Source: Pelistega ratti
Lineage (GTDB): Bacteria > Pseudomonadota > Gammaproteobacteria > Burkholderiales > Burkholderiaceae_B
Reading direction: 5' to 3'
DNA: 64,000 nucleotides
Assembly: GCF_009833965.1 (NCBI RefSeq)
Contig: NZ_CP047165.1
Coordinates: 620,001 to 684,000 of the forward strand
In this document: in pieces, positions 18,311 to 29,097 of the stretch
Numbering within the stretch: position 1 is the first letter of the stretch
Layout: every line of letters starts with the position of its first letter
Position numbers and translations under genes: made by a program
Notes under the pieces: generated by a model
Told to the model about the DNA's origin: nothing
The model's database searches: none
Seen by the model: only the letters and a program-made list of their open reading frames with translations

Positions 18311-19699
18311 TTAACACTCTGGTATATTTACTGCCAATCCTGCACGAGAGGTTTCTTTATAGGTTGATTTCATATCTTCACCCGTTTGTTTCATCGTTAA
18401 AATAACTTTATCCAAAGAAACAAGATGCTGACCATCTCCTCTTAATGCTAAACGTGCTGCATTAATTGCCTTAACCGCCCCCATAGCATTACGCTCAATA
18501 CAAGGCACTTGTACAAGTCCCCCTACTGGATCACACGTCATACCCAGATTATGTTCCATACCGATTTCAGCTGCATTTTCAACTTGTTGTGTTGTTCCCC
18601 CTAGAACAGCCGCTAATGCACCAGCCGCCATAGAGCAAGCCACACCCACTTCACCTTGGCAGCCCACTTCCGCCCCTGAAATAGACGCATTTTCTTTATA
18701 TAAAATACCAATTGCCCCTGCTGTGAGTAAGAAGTCAATAATCCCTTGCTCATTGGCATGGGGGATAAACCGTTCATAATAATGTAAAACCGCTGGAATC
18801 ACACCAGCTGCCCCATTTGTTGGTGCGGTCACAACACGTCCACCTGATGCATTTTCTTCATTCACCGCAAGGGCATATAAATTTACCCAATCCAACATAG
18901 AAAGCGGATCACGTAAACACTCTTCAGGTCGATCACGAAGACGTTGATATAAAGCAGGGGCTCGGCGTTTTACCTTAAAACCACCGGGTAAAAAACCCTC
19001 TTTGGTATAGCCCCTTTTCACGCACGCTTGCATCACTTCCCAAATATGCAGTAGTTTTTCTCTTACCTCTTCTTTAGAGCGATAGACTAGCTCATTTGCC
19101 ATCATCAGTTGAGCAATACTTAATTGGTGTTGCTCACTTAATTTAAGCAAATCTTCTCCTGAATTAAAGGGATATGGGACAGGTTTATCAGGGCTTAAAT
19201 TAACTTTTAAACCATCACAGTTCACTACAAAACCACCACCGATAGAATAGTATTCTTTTTTCATTAATTGCTGACCATTCTCATCAAATGCTTTAAATCG
19301 CATCCCATTAGAATGTTGGGGTAATGTTTCTCGCAAATTAAACACTAAATCTTTATCAGGATCAAAAAACACAGGAAATTGATTTAATAATAAAACTTTT
19401 TTCTCTTGGCGAACCTGCTCAACTAAAATAGGAATCAGTTCACAATCAACTTGATCGGGTAAATGCCCAAAAAGTCCCACCATAATGGCCGTATCACTCG
19501 CATGACCAAATCCTGTTGCCCCTAATGAACCAAATAGTTCAATATGTAGTCGTTTTACTTGTTGCAAAAGATTAGCTTCTTCTAGGCGGCGAACAAACCG
19601 TACCGCTGCAATCATAGGTCCAACGGTATGTGAACTAGATGGCCCTACGCCTACTTTAAAAATATCAAAAACACTTAATGTCATGAATGATTGTCCCAT
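18311..19699 (-). CDS. sdaA: L-serine ammonia-lyase (L-serine dehydratase)
   Basis: 462 residues, single-chain SdaA type. The N-terminal [21 protein letters not shown] is diagnostic; ligands of the oxygen-labile [4Fe-4S] cluster are probably Cys347, Cys389 and Cys400, and TAPTNGAAG at 291-299 forms part of the active site. It converts L-serine to pyruvate and ammonia. Two starts are possible: the ATG at 19699 and an internal ATG at 19684 that aligns better with E. coli SdaA; the first is kept because neither has a strong ribosome site. Divergent from glnE. Confidence 0.95.
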   Translation of the reverse strand: MGQSFMTLSVFDIFKVGVGPSSSHTVGPMIAAVRFVRRLEEANLLQQVKRLHIELFGSLGATGFGHASDTAIMVGLFGHLPDQVDCELIPILVEQVRQEKKVLLLNQFPVFFDPDKDLVFNLRETLPQHSNGMRFKAFDENGQQLMKKEYYSIGGGFVVNCDGLKVNLSPDKPVPYPFNSGEDLLKLSEQHQLSIAQLMMANELVYRSKEEVREKLLHIWEVMQACVKRGYTKEGFLPGGFKVKRRAPALYQRLRDRPEECLRDPLSMLDWVNLYALAVNEENASGGRVVTAPTNGAAGVIPAVLHYYERFIPHANEQGIIDFLLTAGAIGILYKENASISGAEVGCQGEVGVACSMAAGALAAVLGGTTQQVENAAEIGMEHNLGMTCDPVGGLVQVPCIERNAMGAVKAINAARLALRGDGQHLVSLDKVILTMKQTGEDMKSTYKETSRAGLAVNIPEC

Positions 19700-19887
19700 T
19701 TAAATAATCAATATCCCTATTTGGATATATTCTTTTGAAAAAGCGATAACCTTTCTCATGAGCCGTGATTTTACCCTATATTTATCACCAATTGATGAAT
19801 AGCCTTATTCACCTGATACAAATAGACGTTAAACTATTTTAACGATATGATATAGGCTTAGTCAGGCATTACATTTGGTTATTACAT

Positions 19888-22641
19888 ATGCAAAACTTCC
19901 TTTCTCGCCCCTTAAATTGGTCTTTTTATCTCAAACGATACATAGATACACGACCAGCCGCTATAGAACCTTTATACATTGATAGTCAAACACCTATTAC
20001 CCCAGAGCGTATTGATACATGGTTAGCCGAACTAGGCACATCAACAACCGCTTTTCCTCCTCCTGATGTTACAACTTGCCGTTCTGTACTTCGTCAATTA
20101 AGAACACGTATATTTAATACGTTAATTGTCCGTGATATTAACCAACTTGCCTCACTTGAAGAAGTATTCAGTAGTATGAGCTACCTAGCCGATATCGCCG
20201 TACAGATGGCTTATCGTACGGTAATGCATACAATGGTCGAAAGTTTTGGGATACCGACTAGCTATAGCACAGGCTTACCCATGGAAATGATTATTCTTGG
20301 TATGGGAAAACTAGGGGGTAAAGAACTTAATGTTTCTTCTGATATTGATTTAATTATGCTTTACGGGGAAGAAGGCGAAACCAGTGGCGCACGCCGTTCA
20401 TTAAGTTACCATGAATTTTATGGTCGTGTTACACAACGGATGATGCCTGTTCTGGCTGAATTTGATGCTGAAGGATTTGTTTTCCGAACAGATTTACGTT
20501 TGCGACCAGATGGTGATGGTAGTGCTCTAGCATGGAGTCTTTCAGCCTTAGAGCATTATTTAATCACTCAAGGTAGAGAATGGGAACGTTACGCATGGCT
20601 AAAAGCACGGGTTATTCCTGTTAAATACTTTAATGAAAGTCAGCCTATTGATGATATTCGTCTCTTAGAAAGTTTACGCAAACCATTTGTCTATCGAAAA
20701 TACTTTGATTTTGATGCCCTTTCTGCCTTACGTCAATTACGAGAACAAATTCGCCAAGAGTGGACACGTCAAGTAAATGCTAAAGAAGGCTTACAAAGCA
20801 CACAAAATATCAAGTTAGGTGAAGGGGGAATTAGAGAAATTGAATTTATCGTACAACTTATCCAATTAATTCGAGGTGGGCGACAAGCCAGCTTACAACA
20901 ACGCCATCTACTTGATGCACTACAGGCTGAACGTAATGCAGGATTACTAACACCCGAAATAGCAGAAAACCTTGAAAAAGCCTATCGATTTTTACGGCGA
21001 TTAGAACATATCATTCAATACAAAGAGGATGCACAAACCCATCTTCTACCAAATACAGAAGAAGGATTAACCGCACTTGCCACCGCCATGGGTCTTAATC
21101 GAGAAACCTTTGATTCACATTTAAAATATTATAGAACATGTGTATCAGAGACATTCCATAATATTTTCCGCCTACTTGGTATGCAAGAGGAACAAGATAT
21201 ATTACCAACTCCCTCTCCTTTATCGAATGACGGTACACTAACAGAAGATGAGCAAGCCCCTATTCAGCAGCGTATTGATTTAATGTTAAACAATCGCCGT
21301 ATTCTACAGCTAAACCCTACCAATCGAAAACGTTTAGATAATTTAATTCCTCTTTTACGATCTGCTGCTTATGCCACTAAAAACCCTATCCAAGCAACCC
21401 ATTATCTAACAGAACTGATTGAAACCATTGCACAGCGTAGTGCCTATATTGCTTTACTGGTTGAGTATCCTGAAATTTTACAACGTGTTGCTCGGATTAT
21501 GACCGCTAGCCCCGTAGCCGCTCAATTACTCATCAAAAACCCTATTTTATTGGATAGTCTTATTGATTGGCGTACCCTCTTACAGCCGATTGATTTATCA
21601 GCTATTGCTGAACAATTACATAAAGATCTTGATGCTTGCCTCATCCATGAAGGCGAACCCGATATAGAACGGCAAATGAATCTTATGCGTGATACACATA
21701 AAATGGTGGCTTTCCAATTATTAGCTCAAGATTTAGAAAATACATTAAATGTAGAATATTTAGCTGATTATCTCTCTGCCCTTGCTGATATGCTACTCGA
21801 AGAAAGCCTATTTCGTGTATGGCAGCAACTGCGTAAAAGTAGTCGCTATGATTTACCCGAGTACCCTCGATTCGGGATTATTGCCTATGGTAAATTAGGG
21901 GGGAAAGAACTCGGTTATTTTTCTGATCTGGATCTTGTCTTAATTTTTGATGATGATCACGATTGGGCTCCTGAGGTCTATGTCAAACTCGGCAGACGAC
22001 TGAGTACATGGCTATCCACAATGACCTCTTCTGGACGTTTATATGAAATTGATTTACGCCTACGTCCCGATGGAGAAGCTGGATTATTAGCCGTTTCAAT
22101 AGAAGGTTTTGCGAAATACCAACGAGAAATGGCATGGACATGGGAACATCAAGCACTTACCAGAGGTCGTTTTTGTGCAGGTGATACAGCAATAGGCGAA
22201 AAATTTGAAGCCATTCGCCAAGAAATTTTATTAAGACAACGTGATTTAAATACGTTAAAAGATGATATTATCGCCATGCGCATCAAAATGCGGGAAGGAC
22301 ATCCTAATCCTACCCCGCTTTTTGATGTTAAACATGATCAAGGAGGCATGGTAGATTTAGAATTTATCACACAATACCTTGTACTTGCCTATAGTCATCA
22401 GCATCCTGCTTTACTCGGCAACTGGGGAAATATTGCTTTATTACTCTTAGCCGCTCAAGAAGGACTAATCCCTGAACAATTGGCAAAACAATGTGTAGAA
22501 GCCTATCGGGTTTATCGTAAAATACAACATGAAGAACGACTACAAGGTAAAGAGGTAACACGCGTAGAGGCATCCTTACTGGATAAAGAAAGAACGGCTG
22601 TTACCCAACTTTGGAACAATCTTTTTGCAAATCTGCGTTAA
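19888..22641 (+). CDS. glnE: Bifunctional glutamine synthetase adenylyltransferase/deadenylyltransferase
   Basis: 917 residues, near the usual 930-950. The two nucleotidyltransferase halves are both complete: GMGKLGGKELNVSSDIDL at 138-155 in the deadenylylating half and YGKLGGKELGYFSDLDL at 667-683 in the adenylylating half. Both keep the paired Asp metal ligands. It controls glutamine synthetase activity by reversible AMP addition in response to PII. Together with gdhA at 29098 it covers the ammonium-assimilation functions of this window. Confidence 0.97.
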   Translation: MQNFLSRPLNWSFYLKRYIDTRPAAIEPLYIDSQTPITPERIDTWLAELGTSTTAFPPPDVTTCRSVLRQLRTRIFNTLIVRDINQLASLEEVFSSMSYLADIAVQMAYRTVMHTMVESFGIPTSYSTGLPMEMIILGMGKLGGKELNVSSDIDLIMLYGEEGETSGARRSLSYHEFYGRVTQRMMPVLAEFDAEGFVFRTDLRLRPDGDGSALAWSLSALEHYLITQGREWERYAWLKARVIPVKYFNESQPIDDIRLLESLRKPFVYRKYFDFDALSALRQLREQIRQEWTRQVNAKEGLQSTQNIKLGEGGIREIEFIVQLIQLIRGGRQASLQQRHLLDALQAERNAGLLTPEIAENLEKAYRFLRRLEHIIQYKEDAQTHLLPNTEEGLTALATAMGLNRETFDSHLKYYRTCVSETFHNIFRLLGMQEEQDILPTPSPLSNDGTLTEDEQAPIQQRIDLMLNNRRILQLNPTNRKRLDNLIPLLRSAAYATKNPIQATHYLTELIETIAQRSAYIALLVEYPEILQRVARIMTASPVAAQLLIKNPILLDSLIDWRTLLQPIDLSAIAEQLHKDLDACLIHEGEPDIERQMNLMRDTHKMVAFQLLAQDLENTLNVEYLADYLSALADMLLEESLFRVWQQLRKSSRYDLPEYPRFGIIAYGKLGGKELGYFSDLDLVLIFDDDHDWAPEVYVKLGRRLSTWLSTMTSSGRLYEIDLRLRPDGEAGLLAVSIEGFAKYQREMAWTWEHQALTRGRFCAGDTAIGEKFEAIRQEILLRQRDLNTLKDDIIAMRIKMREGHPNPTPLFDVKHDQGGMVDLEFITQYLVLAYSHQHPALLGNWGNIALLLLAAQEGLIPEQLAKQCVEAYRVYRKIQHEERLQGKEVTRVEASLLDKERTAVTQLWNNLFANLR

Positions 22642-22680
22642 AATAGTTATTTAGTATTTATTATCTTGACGATTCTTATC

Positions 22681-23343
22681 ATGGTTACAGTATGTGATAT
22701 ACAAAGACCTCAGCTTTCTTTACCTGACGGTCGCCAAAAACTACTGCTACACTCCTGTTGTGCGCCTTGTTCTGGTGAGGTAATGGAAGCATTGCTCGCC
22801 TCTGGTATTAGCTATACTATTTTCTTCTATAATCCGAATATTCATCCTGTTAAAGAATATGAAATTCGTAAAAGGGAAAATATCCGTTTTGCTGAAAAAC
22901 ATGGCGTTCCTTTTATTGATGCGGATTATGATGTCGATAATTGGTTTGCTCGTGCTAAGGGACTTGAATGGGAACCTGAACGAGGTGAACGTTGCACCAT
23001 GTGTTTTGATATGCGTTTTGAGCGAACTGCTTTGTATGCCCATGAAAATGGATTTGATTGTATCACTAGCTCCCTTGGTATTTCTCGTTGGAAAGATATG
23101 AATCAAATTAATGGGTGTGGTGTTCGTGCGGCAGAACGCTACCCTGGCCTCACCTACTGGACTTATAACTGGCGTAAAGGGGGTGGATCAGCTCGAATGA
23201 TTGAAATCAGCAAAAGAGAAGAGTTTTATCAACAAGAGTATTGTGGTTGTGTTTACTCTTTACGCGATACGAATCGCCACCGTCAGAGTCAAGGTAGAGA
23301 ACGCATTGAAATTGGGGTTAAGTTTTATCATAAAGAAGCCTAA
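22681..23343 (+). CDS. queH: Epoxyqueuosine reductase QueH
   Basis: 220 residues from the ATG at 22681; an in-frame TTG at 22666 is less likely. The DUF208/QueH pattern is complete: HSCCAPCS (Cys26, Cys27, Cys30), a NPNIHP segment near 48-53, [11 protein letters not shown] around 101-111, and YCGCVYS near 185-191. It carries out the last step of queuosine synthesis in tRNA (epoxyqueuosine to queuosine), as a non-homologous replacement for QueG, using Fe-S and probably a second metal site held by these cysteines. Lies 39 bp after glnE and may share its transcript. Confidence 0.92.
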   Translation: MVTVCDIQRPQLSLPDGRQKLLLHSCCAPCSGEVMEALLASGISYTIFFYNPNIHPVKEYEIRKRENIRFAEKHGVPFIDADYDVDNWFARAKGLEWEPERGERCTMCFDMRFERTALYAHENGFDCITSSLGISRWKDMNQINGCGVRAAERYPGLTYWTYNWRKGGGSARMIEISKREEFYQQEYCGCVYSLRDTNRHRQSQGRERIEIGVKFYHKEA

Positions 23344-23375
23344 TATCTTATATCAGTTTCTACCATTTCACGAAA

Positions 23376-23410
23376 ATAAGGGGTTAATTTTATACAACCC
23401 CTTATATTTT
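23376..23410 (+). terminator. Bidirectional terminator between queH and bioD
   Basis: ATAAGGGGTT (23376-23385) pairs with AACCCCTTAT (23396-23405), followed by ATTTT; it serves the convergent glnE-queH and bio transcripts. Confidence 0.8.
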
Positions 23411-23438
23411 GACTAGAGAAAATCATTTCAACTATAAA

Positions 23439-24092
23439 CTATCCCTTTACCCTCTCAATATAATCTAATTCCTCATAAGTACCATTAGGAAAATGTTTTA
23501 GAAAAAATGCCTGTAAATATTGACGAGTCTCCATACCAATAATTAAATCTTCCTCTATATAAGCGTTATAAATTAGCTTTTCGACATGGATATGATTTAA
23601 TCGGCATATTTCCAGACTTAATAAGGTATGATTAATACTCCCCAGTTTTCCTGATGTGACTAACCATAAGGGGTAACGAGATTGGATAAGATAATCTAAA
23701 GTGGTTCGGTTTTCTTGATAAGGAACCATCAAGCCCCCTGCTCCCTCTAATAAAACAATATCATAGCGTTGAACCAATTGCTGTGTAGCCGATTCAATGA
23801 CATTTTCTTGAATATTCTCATTGACCAGTTTTGCTGCCAAATGCGGTGAACAAGGATATGGAAAAACATAGGGACACGTTAGACCCTCCTTATCCTCCTG
23901 CATTAATGGTATGCCTTGAATCTGACGATGTACCATAATATCTTCAGATAAGCCCTGACAACCTGTTTGAACCATTTTTTGGGTAACGACAGAAAACCCT
24001 TTATCCATTAATTGCTTAGCATAAACACCTGTTGCAACTGTTTTACCCACATTGGTATCAATACCCGAAATAAAAATAACCTTACCTACCAT
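23439..24092 (-). CDS. bioD: Dethiobiotin synthetase
   Basis: 217 residues. P-loop at the start (FISGIDTNVGKT, about 7-18), catalytic Lys in KMVQTGC near 39-45, and LLEGAGGLMVP around 114-124. It makes dethiobiotin from 7,8-diaminopelargonate, CO2 and ATP. Last gene of the bio operon, 4 bp after bioC. Confidence 0.95.
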   Translation of the reverse strand: MVGKVIFISGIDTNVGKTVATGVYAKQLMDKGFSVVTQKMVQTGCQGLSEDIMVHRQIQGIPLMQEDKEGLTCPYVFPYPCSPHLAAKLVNENIQENVIESATQQLVQRYDIVLLEGAGGLMVPYQENRTTLDYLIQSRYPLWLVTSGKLGSINHTLLSLEICRLNHIHVEKLIYNAYIEEDLIIGMETRQYLQAFFLKHFPNGTYEELDYIERVKG

Positions 24093-24096
24093 ATCC

Positions 24097-24870
24097 TTAT
24101 CCTTTCTTTTTCGCTATGATAAAAATTGGGCTATATGTTAAAGAAACCCCTTGATTTTCAACCTTAAATAGTATCCGATAATCTTGCTGAAATTGACTTA
24201 ATCGTCCCTTTGTCCAGTGGTAATTACCAATACCATTTACGCCCGTTTGTTGTAAATGCCTTAAAACATCAATAGGGGAAGAAAAATAACACGGTATCAT
24301 TTGCTCTTTCAATAATAAAATCTCAAAATCCTGTTCTAACCATTTTTGCCACTGCTCAATACTGACATAATCCAATCCCACACCCGTTAGTTGAACAATC
24401 TCGCTTAAATTATTTGGTGAAAAAGTGCTTAATACTAAATACCCCTCTTGTTTTAATGCTTTTGTACAATGCTGAATAAAACGTTCTGGCTCATGAAACC
24501 ATTGAATTACAGAAGCACTCACAATAACATCTAAAAACGATAATTGCTTTAACCATAAACTATGTTCAGCATCTTCACAGCTAAAAATATAATTTTGCTG
24601 TTCTAATAAGGGAGCGATATAGGTGCGAGTATCACATAAATCATTTAAATACCATTGTTTAGCATAAATAGTCTGTTGTAATAACTGCGTCAAACCACCT
24701 GTTCCACACCCTATTTCTAAAATACATTCCATCTGATCTGGCAAATTATAATATTGCCAATAATTTATCAATCGTTGTTGAATTTCTTGTTGTATCACTG
24801 CCTGTTTCGTATAACTGGGTAATGCTGTTGTAAAACAATGCTTAATCTTTTGTTTATCTGGTTTTACCAT
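24097..24870 (-). CDS. bioC: Malonyl-ACP O-methyltransferase
   Basis: 257 residues from the ATG at 24870, supported by GAAGGA just upstream; the frame stays open further upstream but that would run far into bioG. It overlaps the bioG stop by 7 bp. SAM-binding motif ILEIGCGTGGLTQLL lies near residues 53-67, DVIVSASVIQWF near 116-127. It methylates malonyl-ACP to disguise it as a primer for pimeloyl-ACP synthesis; BioG later removes the ester. Confidence 0.92.
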   Translation of the reverse strand: MVKPDKQKIKHCFTTALPSYTKQAVIQQEIQQRLINYWQYYNLPDQMECILEIGCGTGGLTQLLQQTIYAKQWYLNDLCDTRTYIAPLLEQQNYIFSCEDAEHSLWLKQLSFLDVIVSASVIQWFHEPERFIQHCTKALKQEGYLVLSTFSPNNLSEIVQLTGVGLDYVSIEQWQKWLEQDFEILLLKEQMIPCYFSSPIDVLRHLQQTGVNGIGNYHWTKGRLSQFQQDYRILFKVENQGVSLTYSPIFIIAKKKG

Positions 24871-25517
24871 AATTCCTTCCATTGTGTGAAATAAGGAAAG
24901 AGATAATGTGGTGCATTTATTTCTACTATAGGCACTGCCTTTTGAGACCAATACGTTCTCAAATGATCTACAGGGAAAATACGATCCTGTAAACCAATAA
25001 CCGCCCGTGTCCATGGAAAATTACTCACTGATTTATCCTTCGGTATTTGTAATAAATCATATAAATGCTGTAGTTCTTGTTTGGCTTGTTCAAAAGGGAT
25101 AGCAGGAAACTGATTGTAATACTGAAAAAGCGACTCACACATTCGCCGTTCAAACTTGCGTCGTGATATAGGGGTTAATTGCGTTAGTGTCCCCTCAAAA
25201 ACAGCATGAGGAATACCAAGCGTATCATGACAAGGAAAACTTGTTCCATTGACTGCCGTTGCTGAAGCCAATGGAAAAGAAGATATCACTTGCTCTGCCA
25301 CCCAAACACCCATAGACCATGCGACAACATGGATAGATTGATAAACAGAAAAATCAATATTCAGTGTTAAATCTCGATAATCTGAACATAAAAGTACATC
25401 ATAATCCAAAGGAATAGATAAGTGTGATACCAGTTCAGGTGGTGTCGCCCAACCCGAAAAATACACGATCAAATGGCTTGAGGGTATAGTATGTCGTTGA
25501 ATAAATTGTGTTTTCAT
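24864..25517 (-). CDS. bioG: Pimeloyl-ACP methyl ester esterase BioG
   Basis: 217 residues, the DUF452/BioG type known from Haemophilus and Neisseria rather than BioH. Diagnostic stretches: LIVYFSGWATPP (16-27), VVAWSMGVWVAEQV (64-77) with nucleophile Ser68, TAVNGTSFPC (87-96) and NAPHYLFPYFTQW (201-213) with His204; Asp178 in GLQDRIFP is the likely third triad member. It cleaves the methyl ester of pimeloyl-ACP, ending the BioC-primed chain. Overlaps bioC and abuts bioF. Confidence 0.92.
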   Translation of the reverse strand: MKTQFIQRHTIPSSHLIVYFSGWATPPELVSHLSIPLDYDVLLCSDYRDLTLNIDFSVYQSIHVVAWSMGVWVAEQVISSFPLASATAVNGTSFPCHDTLGIPHAVFEGTLTQLTPISRRKFERRMCESLFQYYNQFPAIPFEQAKQELQHLYDLLQIPKDKSVSNFPWTRAVIGLQDRIFPVDHLRTYWSQKAVPIVEINAPHYLFPYFTQWKELW

Positions 25518-26699
25518 CTATATCCCCACTTCCTGATGATTTAAGCAGCTAATTAAGGTATTAAGCTCTTGTTCTGTCATATCTGCTGTTAAGGAAAAAC
25601 GAATTCTTGCTGTTTCTTTAGGTACTGTAGGTGGTCGAATAGGTAAGCAATAAAATCCTTGTTGTTGTAATCGTTCAGCTCTTTTAACAGTAGTAAGATT
25701 GTCTCCAATCATATAAGGCACGATACACGTTTGGCTAAGTACATCTTGCCCTAACAAGCGAATAGCGGACTGTAACTGTGTACTTAGCTGGTATAAGTGC
25801 TGACGTTGTTGCGTAAATGAGGAAAGTTGCTCAATAAGGAATAAAGTCCACGCCACACAGATAGGTGGTAAAGCCGTTGAAAAAATAAAAGAACGTACAG
25901 TATTGATTAAGTATTGTTTCACTACCTCATCACAAATAACATAAGCACCCATAGAGGCTAATGCTTTACCAAACGTTCCAACTAAAAAATCAATATCAGC
26001 AATACACGCTTGTTGATCAGCCATACCTAATCCATTTTCACCATACACACCAATAGCATGAGCCTCATCCACATAAAGTAAGATAGTCGGAAATTCTCGT
26101 TTTAAAGCGACTAATTGCGGTAAATCTGCTATATCGCCATCCATACTAAAGATACTTTCCGTCACAATAATAATGCGTTCATATTGAGCATAATATGTTG
26201 TTAATAGTTGCATTAAGTGTGTATAGTCATTATGACGATAGCGTAAAAACTTTGCACCACTTAATCGAATCCCATCAATTAAACTTGCGTGTACTAATTT
26301 ATCCGCTATGATTAAAGTTTGACGATCTGCAATAGCAGGTAAAATACCGATATTGGCATGGTAACCACTATTAAATAATAGACAGGCTTCTCGTTGAAAG
26401 ATCGTTGCCATGACCGTTTCTAATTGTTTATGCTCTGTAAATGCACCTGTTAATAAACGAGATGAAGAGGTACTAAAAGCAGGAAAAGATCGCCCTTTAT
26501 ATTGATCCCAAAAAGCCTCTCTAAGTGCTTGATTACTCGCTAGTCCTAAATAATCATTAGAAGAAAGGTTAAGCATTCTTTTCCCTTCTTTTTCAATCCA
26601 TTTTCCCTGATGTTGTATCACAGGGATACTTCTATACTGTCCCATATCTGTAAGGGTATGTAGGGCTTTTTCAAAAGACTGTAAATGTAGCTTAGACAT
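25518..26699 (-). CDS. bioF: 8-amino-7-oxononanoate synthase
   Basis: 393 residues, PLP-dependent alpha-oxoamine synthase. The PLP lysine is Lys245 in [19 protein letters not shown] is at 211-220. It condenses pimeloyl-ACP with L-alanine. Its start overlaps the bioA stop by 8 bp. Confidence 0.95.
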   Translation of the reverse strand: MSKLHLQSFEKALHTLTDMGQYRSIPVIQHQGKWIEKEGKRMLNLSSNDYLGLASNQALREAFWDQYKGRSFPAFSTSSSRLLTGAFTEHKQLETVMATIFQREACLLFNSGYHANIGILPAIADRQTLIIADKLVHASLIDGIRLSGAKFLRYRHNDYTHLMQLLTTYYAQYERIIIVTESIFSMDGDIADLPQLVALKREFPTILLYVDEAHAIGVYGENGLGMADQQACIADIDFLVGTFGKALASMGAYVICDEVVKQYLINTVRSFIFSTALPPICVAWTLFLIEQLSSFTQQRQHLYQLSTQLQSAIRLLGQDVLSQTCIVPYMIGDNLTTVKRAERLQQQGFYCLPIRPPTVPKETARIRFSLTADMTEQELNTLISCLNHQEVGI

Positions 26700-27981
26700 G
26701 ATACTCTTCTTTTAAGGCTTCAATTAACTGCTGGATCAATTGATTCAGTTCATCAGGACGAATAATAAAAGGGGGCATCACATACACTAGGCGACCAAAG
26801 GGGCGAACCCAAATCCCCTTTTCAACAAACCGAGCCTGTAATGATGCCATTTGAACAGGCTCATTCATTTCAATCACCCCAATAGCACCTAATACACGAA
26901 CCTCTTTAACACAAGAAAAATGACGAACAACATTTAAGGTATGTAGTAATTGCTGTTCAATAGATTTAACTTTTGCTTGCCAATCACTTTCAATAAGCAA
27001 ATCAATAGATGCACTTGCTATCGCACAGGCTAGTGGGTTACCCATATAGGTAGGTCCATGCATAAAACACTTTGCCTCACCTGAGCAAATTATTTGAGCA
27101 ATAGATGCAGTCGTTACTGTGGCGGATAAGGTCAGATAACCACCCGTCAAAGCTTTTCCTAAACATATAATATCGGGTGTAATAGACGTATATTCTGTTG
27201 CAAATAATTTACCTGTACGCCCAAAACCTGTAGCAATTTCATCAAAAATCAGTAATACCCCATATTGATTACATAAAGCACGTGCTTTTTCTAAATAAAC
27301 TGGTGAATAAAAATACATTCCACCAGCTCCTTGCACAATAGGTTCTAGGATTAAAGCGGCTAACTCATGCCCTTTTTCCTCAAGTAAAGCCTCTAAGGGT
27401 TCAATAGCTTGCTCTTGCCATTCTTCACCAAATTTCACACTAGGTTGCGGTAAAAAATACTGTACAGGTAATCCTTTGGCAAATAAACTATGCATACCTG
27501 TAATAGGATCACAGACAGACATTGCATGCCATGTATCACCATGATAACCTGATCGAATAGTCGCAAATTTATATCGTTGCATCTCCCCTTTTGCCTGTTG
27601 GTACTGTACTGCCATTTTCATGGCAACCTCTATTGCCACAGAGCCACTATCGGCAAAAAAGATTTTATCTAAGCCATCAGGAAGTATAGATACTAAACGT
27701 TGAGCCAATTCAGCCGCTGGTTCATGTGTTAATCCCCCAAACATGATATGACTCATTTTTTGAAGTTGCTGTATAGCCACTTGATTCAGTCTAGGATGGT
27801 TATAACCATGTAATGCCGCCCACCATGAGGACATACCGTCAATAAGTTGCTGTCCATTTTTAAGGGTAATCATCACCCCTTCTGCCTTTTCTACCGCATA
27901 TAAGGGTAAATCATTTGGCATAGCGGCATAAGGATGCCAGATATGTTGGCGATCAAATGCCAGTAATTCTTGTTCGTTCAT
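26692..27981 (-). CDS. bioA: Adenosylmethionine-8-amino-7-oxononanoate aminotransferase
   Basis: 429 residues, class III aminotransferase. HIWHPYA at 13-19, [12 protein letters not shown] at 49-60, [16 protein letters not shown] with Asp247 and the PLP lysine Lys276 ([10 protein letters not shown]) identify BioA. It transfers an amino group from SAM to KAPA. First gene of bioAFGCD, preceded by a strong GGGGGGA ribosome site. No clear BirA operator was found upstream. bioB is not in the window. Confidence 0.95.
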   Translation of the reverse strand: MNEQELLAFDRQHIWHPYAAMPNDLPLYAVEKAEGVMITLKNGQQLIDGMSSWWAALHGYNHPRLNQVAIQQLQKMSHIMFGGLTHEPAAELAQRLVSILPDGLDKIFFADSGSVAIEVAMKMAVQYQQAKGEMQRYKFATIRSGYHGDTWHAMSVCDPITGMHSLFAKGLPVQYFLPQPSVKFGEEWQEQAIEPLEALLEEKGHELAALILEPIVQGAGGMYFYSPVYLEKARALCNQYGVLLIFDEIATGFGRTGKLFATEYTSITPDIICLGKALTGGYLTLSATVTTASIAQIICSGEAKCFMHGPTYMGNPLACAIASASIDLLIESDWQAKVKSIEQQLLHTLNVVRHFSCVKEVRVLGAIGVIEMNEPVQMASLQARFVEKGIWVRPFGRLVYVMPPFIIRPDELNQLIQQLIEALKEEYHV

Positions 27982-28131
27982 CTATCCCCCCTTTTATTAA
28001 AAGTCATTATTGTAGAGAGAATATTTATGCTTTCCTAATTAAATTTTAAATAAATTAAAAAGCTTTTTATTGAATTTTAAACAACTATAAAGAAAATAAA
28101 AGGAAGTTATATACTTTTACGCATTAAATAC

Positions 28132-28165
28132 AAAAAAAGAGATAATGAAAACCCATCATCTCTTT
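28132..28165 (-). terminator. Terminator of the membrane protein gene at 28242
   Basis: AGAGATAATG pairs with CATCATCTCT with one mismatch; on the minus strand it is followed by T7. It insulates the bio operon from upstream transcription. Confidence 0.7.
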
Positions 28166-28241
28166 AATAATATATTGGCTTATATATAGAATTATCGTTA
28201 TCAAAACACCTTCTATGATAGTAATAATAACTTACCAACTA

Positions 28242-28685
28242 TTATTTAGGCTTACGAATAGATAAACCATCTCGTATCGATAAAATCATTAAGAATAAAT
28301 TACAAGCACCAACAACCAACTCTACTATCTGCACTATATAAAAATTCATATCAAACGCTAAATGGCTGGCTTTATCTGCCAAGTAAAAAGCACAAGGTAA
28401 TAAAATCAATAAACCATTGGCAGCTATAAATGGCATACGGAATTTTTTTGCCAAAATTTTAGGATGTTTCGCTTTACCTGCCATCTTAGCACCTGTAGCT
28501 CCTGTTGCTATCATTGCAATAATCAGTACAAATACACCATAGATAATACTTTGTTTCACGACTACAACGGCTTGCTCTGAAAGAAATAATTCACTTATTA
28601 AGGTACTACTCCAAAAAGTAGCGATTAATAAAGTTGCTAATATCGCAAAGGTTCGATGGATTTTACGCAATGTTGCACGCTCCAT
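28242..28685 (-). CDS. Small four-helix membrane protein of unknown function
   Basis: 147 residues with four hydrophobic segments (about 11-31, 42-63, 85-105 and 115-136) and a basic Lys-rich cytoplasmic loop (about 66-83: KMAGKAKHPKILAKKFRM). The N-terminal ATLRKIHRTFAI resembles heme-free cytochrome-b561-like or DUF2269-like proteins only vaguely, so no family is claimed. Monocistronic with its own terminator. Confidence 0.6.
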   Translation of the reverse strand: MERATLRKIHRTFAILATLLIATFWSSTLISELFLSEQAVVVVKQSIIYGVFVLIIAMIATGATGAKMAGKAKHPKILAKKFRMPFIAANGLLILLPCAFYLADKASHLAFDMNFYIVQIVELVVGACNLFLMILSIRDGLSIRKPK

Positions 28686-29097
28686 TAGAAACTCCTATAA
28701 AGTATGTCACAATAGAAAGTGCTATTTTAGAGTAATATTATAATTTTTTCTTTTAAAATTATAGGGTTATCGATATAAAAACAAGCCAAAAAGTAAGTAA
28801 TTGTTAATTAAATATCTCTTAAATAGCTATTATCTGTTTTATACATAATCACCACTCTTTATTGTTTAAATATGAGGATCTTTATACTTAGTCCTTTCTT
28901 TTTAGATTAAAAATATTTATCTTAAAGAATAAAGTATATTTTGGGGAATACCCATAATTTTTTTACTGATTTTACCAATAAAGACAGGAATAAATCATTT
29001 ATGGTGTAAGATTAAAGAGTGTTTTTACACAGTGTTGCTTGATTTTATAATCAAATCATCACTTTTGTTTGTTTATTTGTTTATTGGAAATTTAATT
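28686..29097. other. Divergent gene-free region upstream of gdhA
   Basis: About 410 bp, AT-rich. Reading in frame upstream of gdhA stays open to a TTG at 29032 but has no coding character. No clear operator seen; the likely gdhA promoter lies near 28980-29015 (a TAAGAT-like -10 around 29008) but is not convincing. Confidence 0.4.

Noticed and set aside
24871..25014. Upstream extension of bioC by 48 residues
   Set aside because: It lies inside bioG in another frame, lacks methyltransferase similarity, and the ATG at 24870 has a good ribosome site.
27982..28131. BirA operator before bioA
   Set aside because: Searched by eye for paired TTGTAAAC-like half-sites; only weak partial matches such as GTTGTTTAA were seen.
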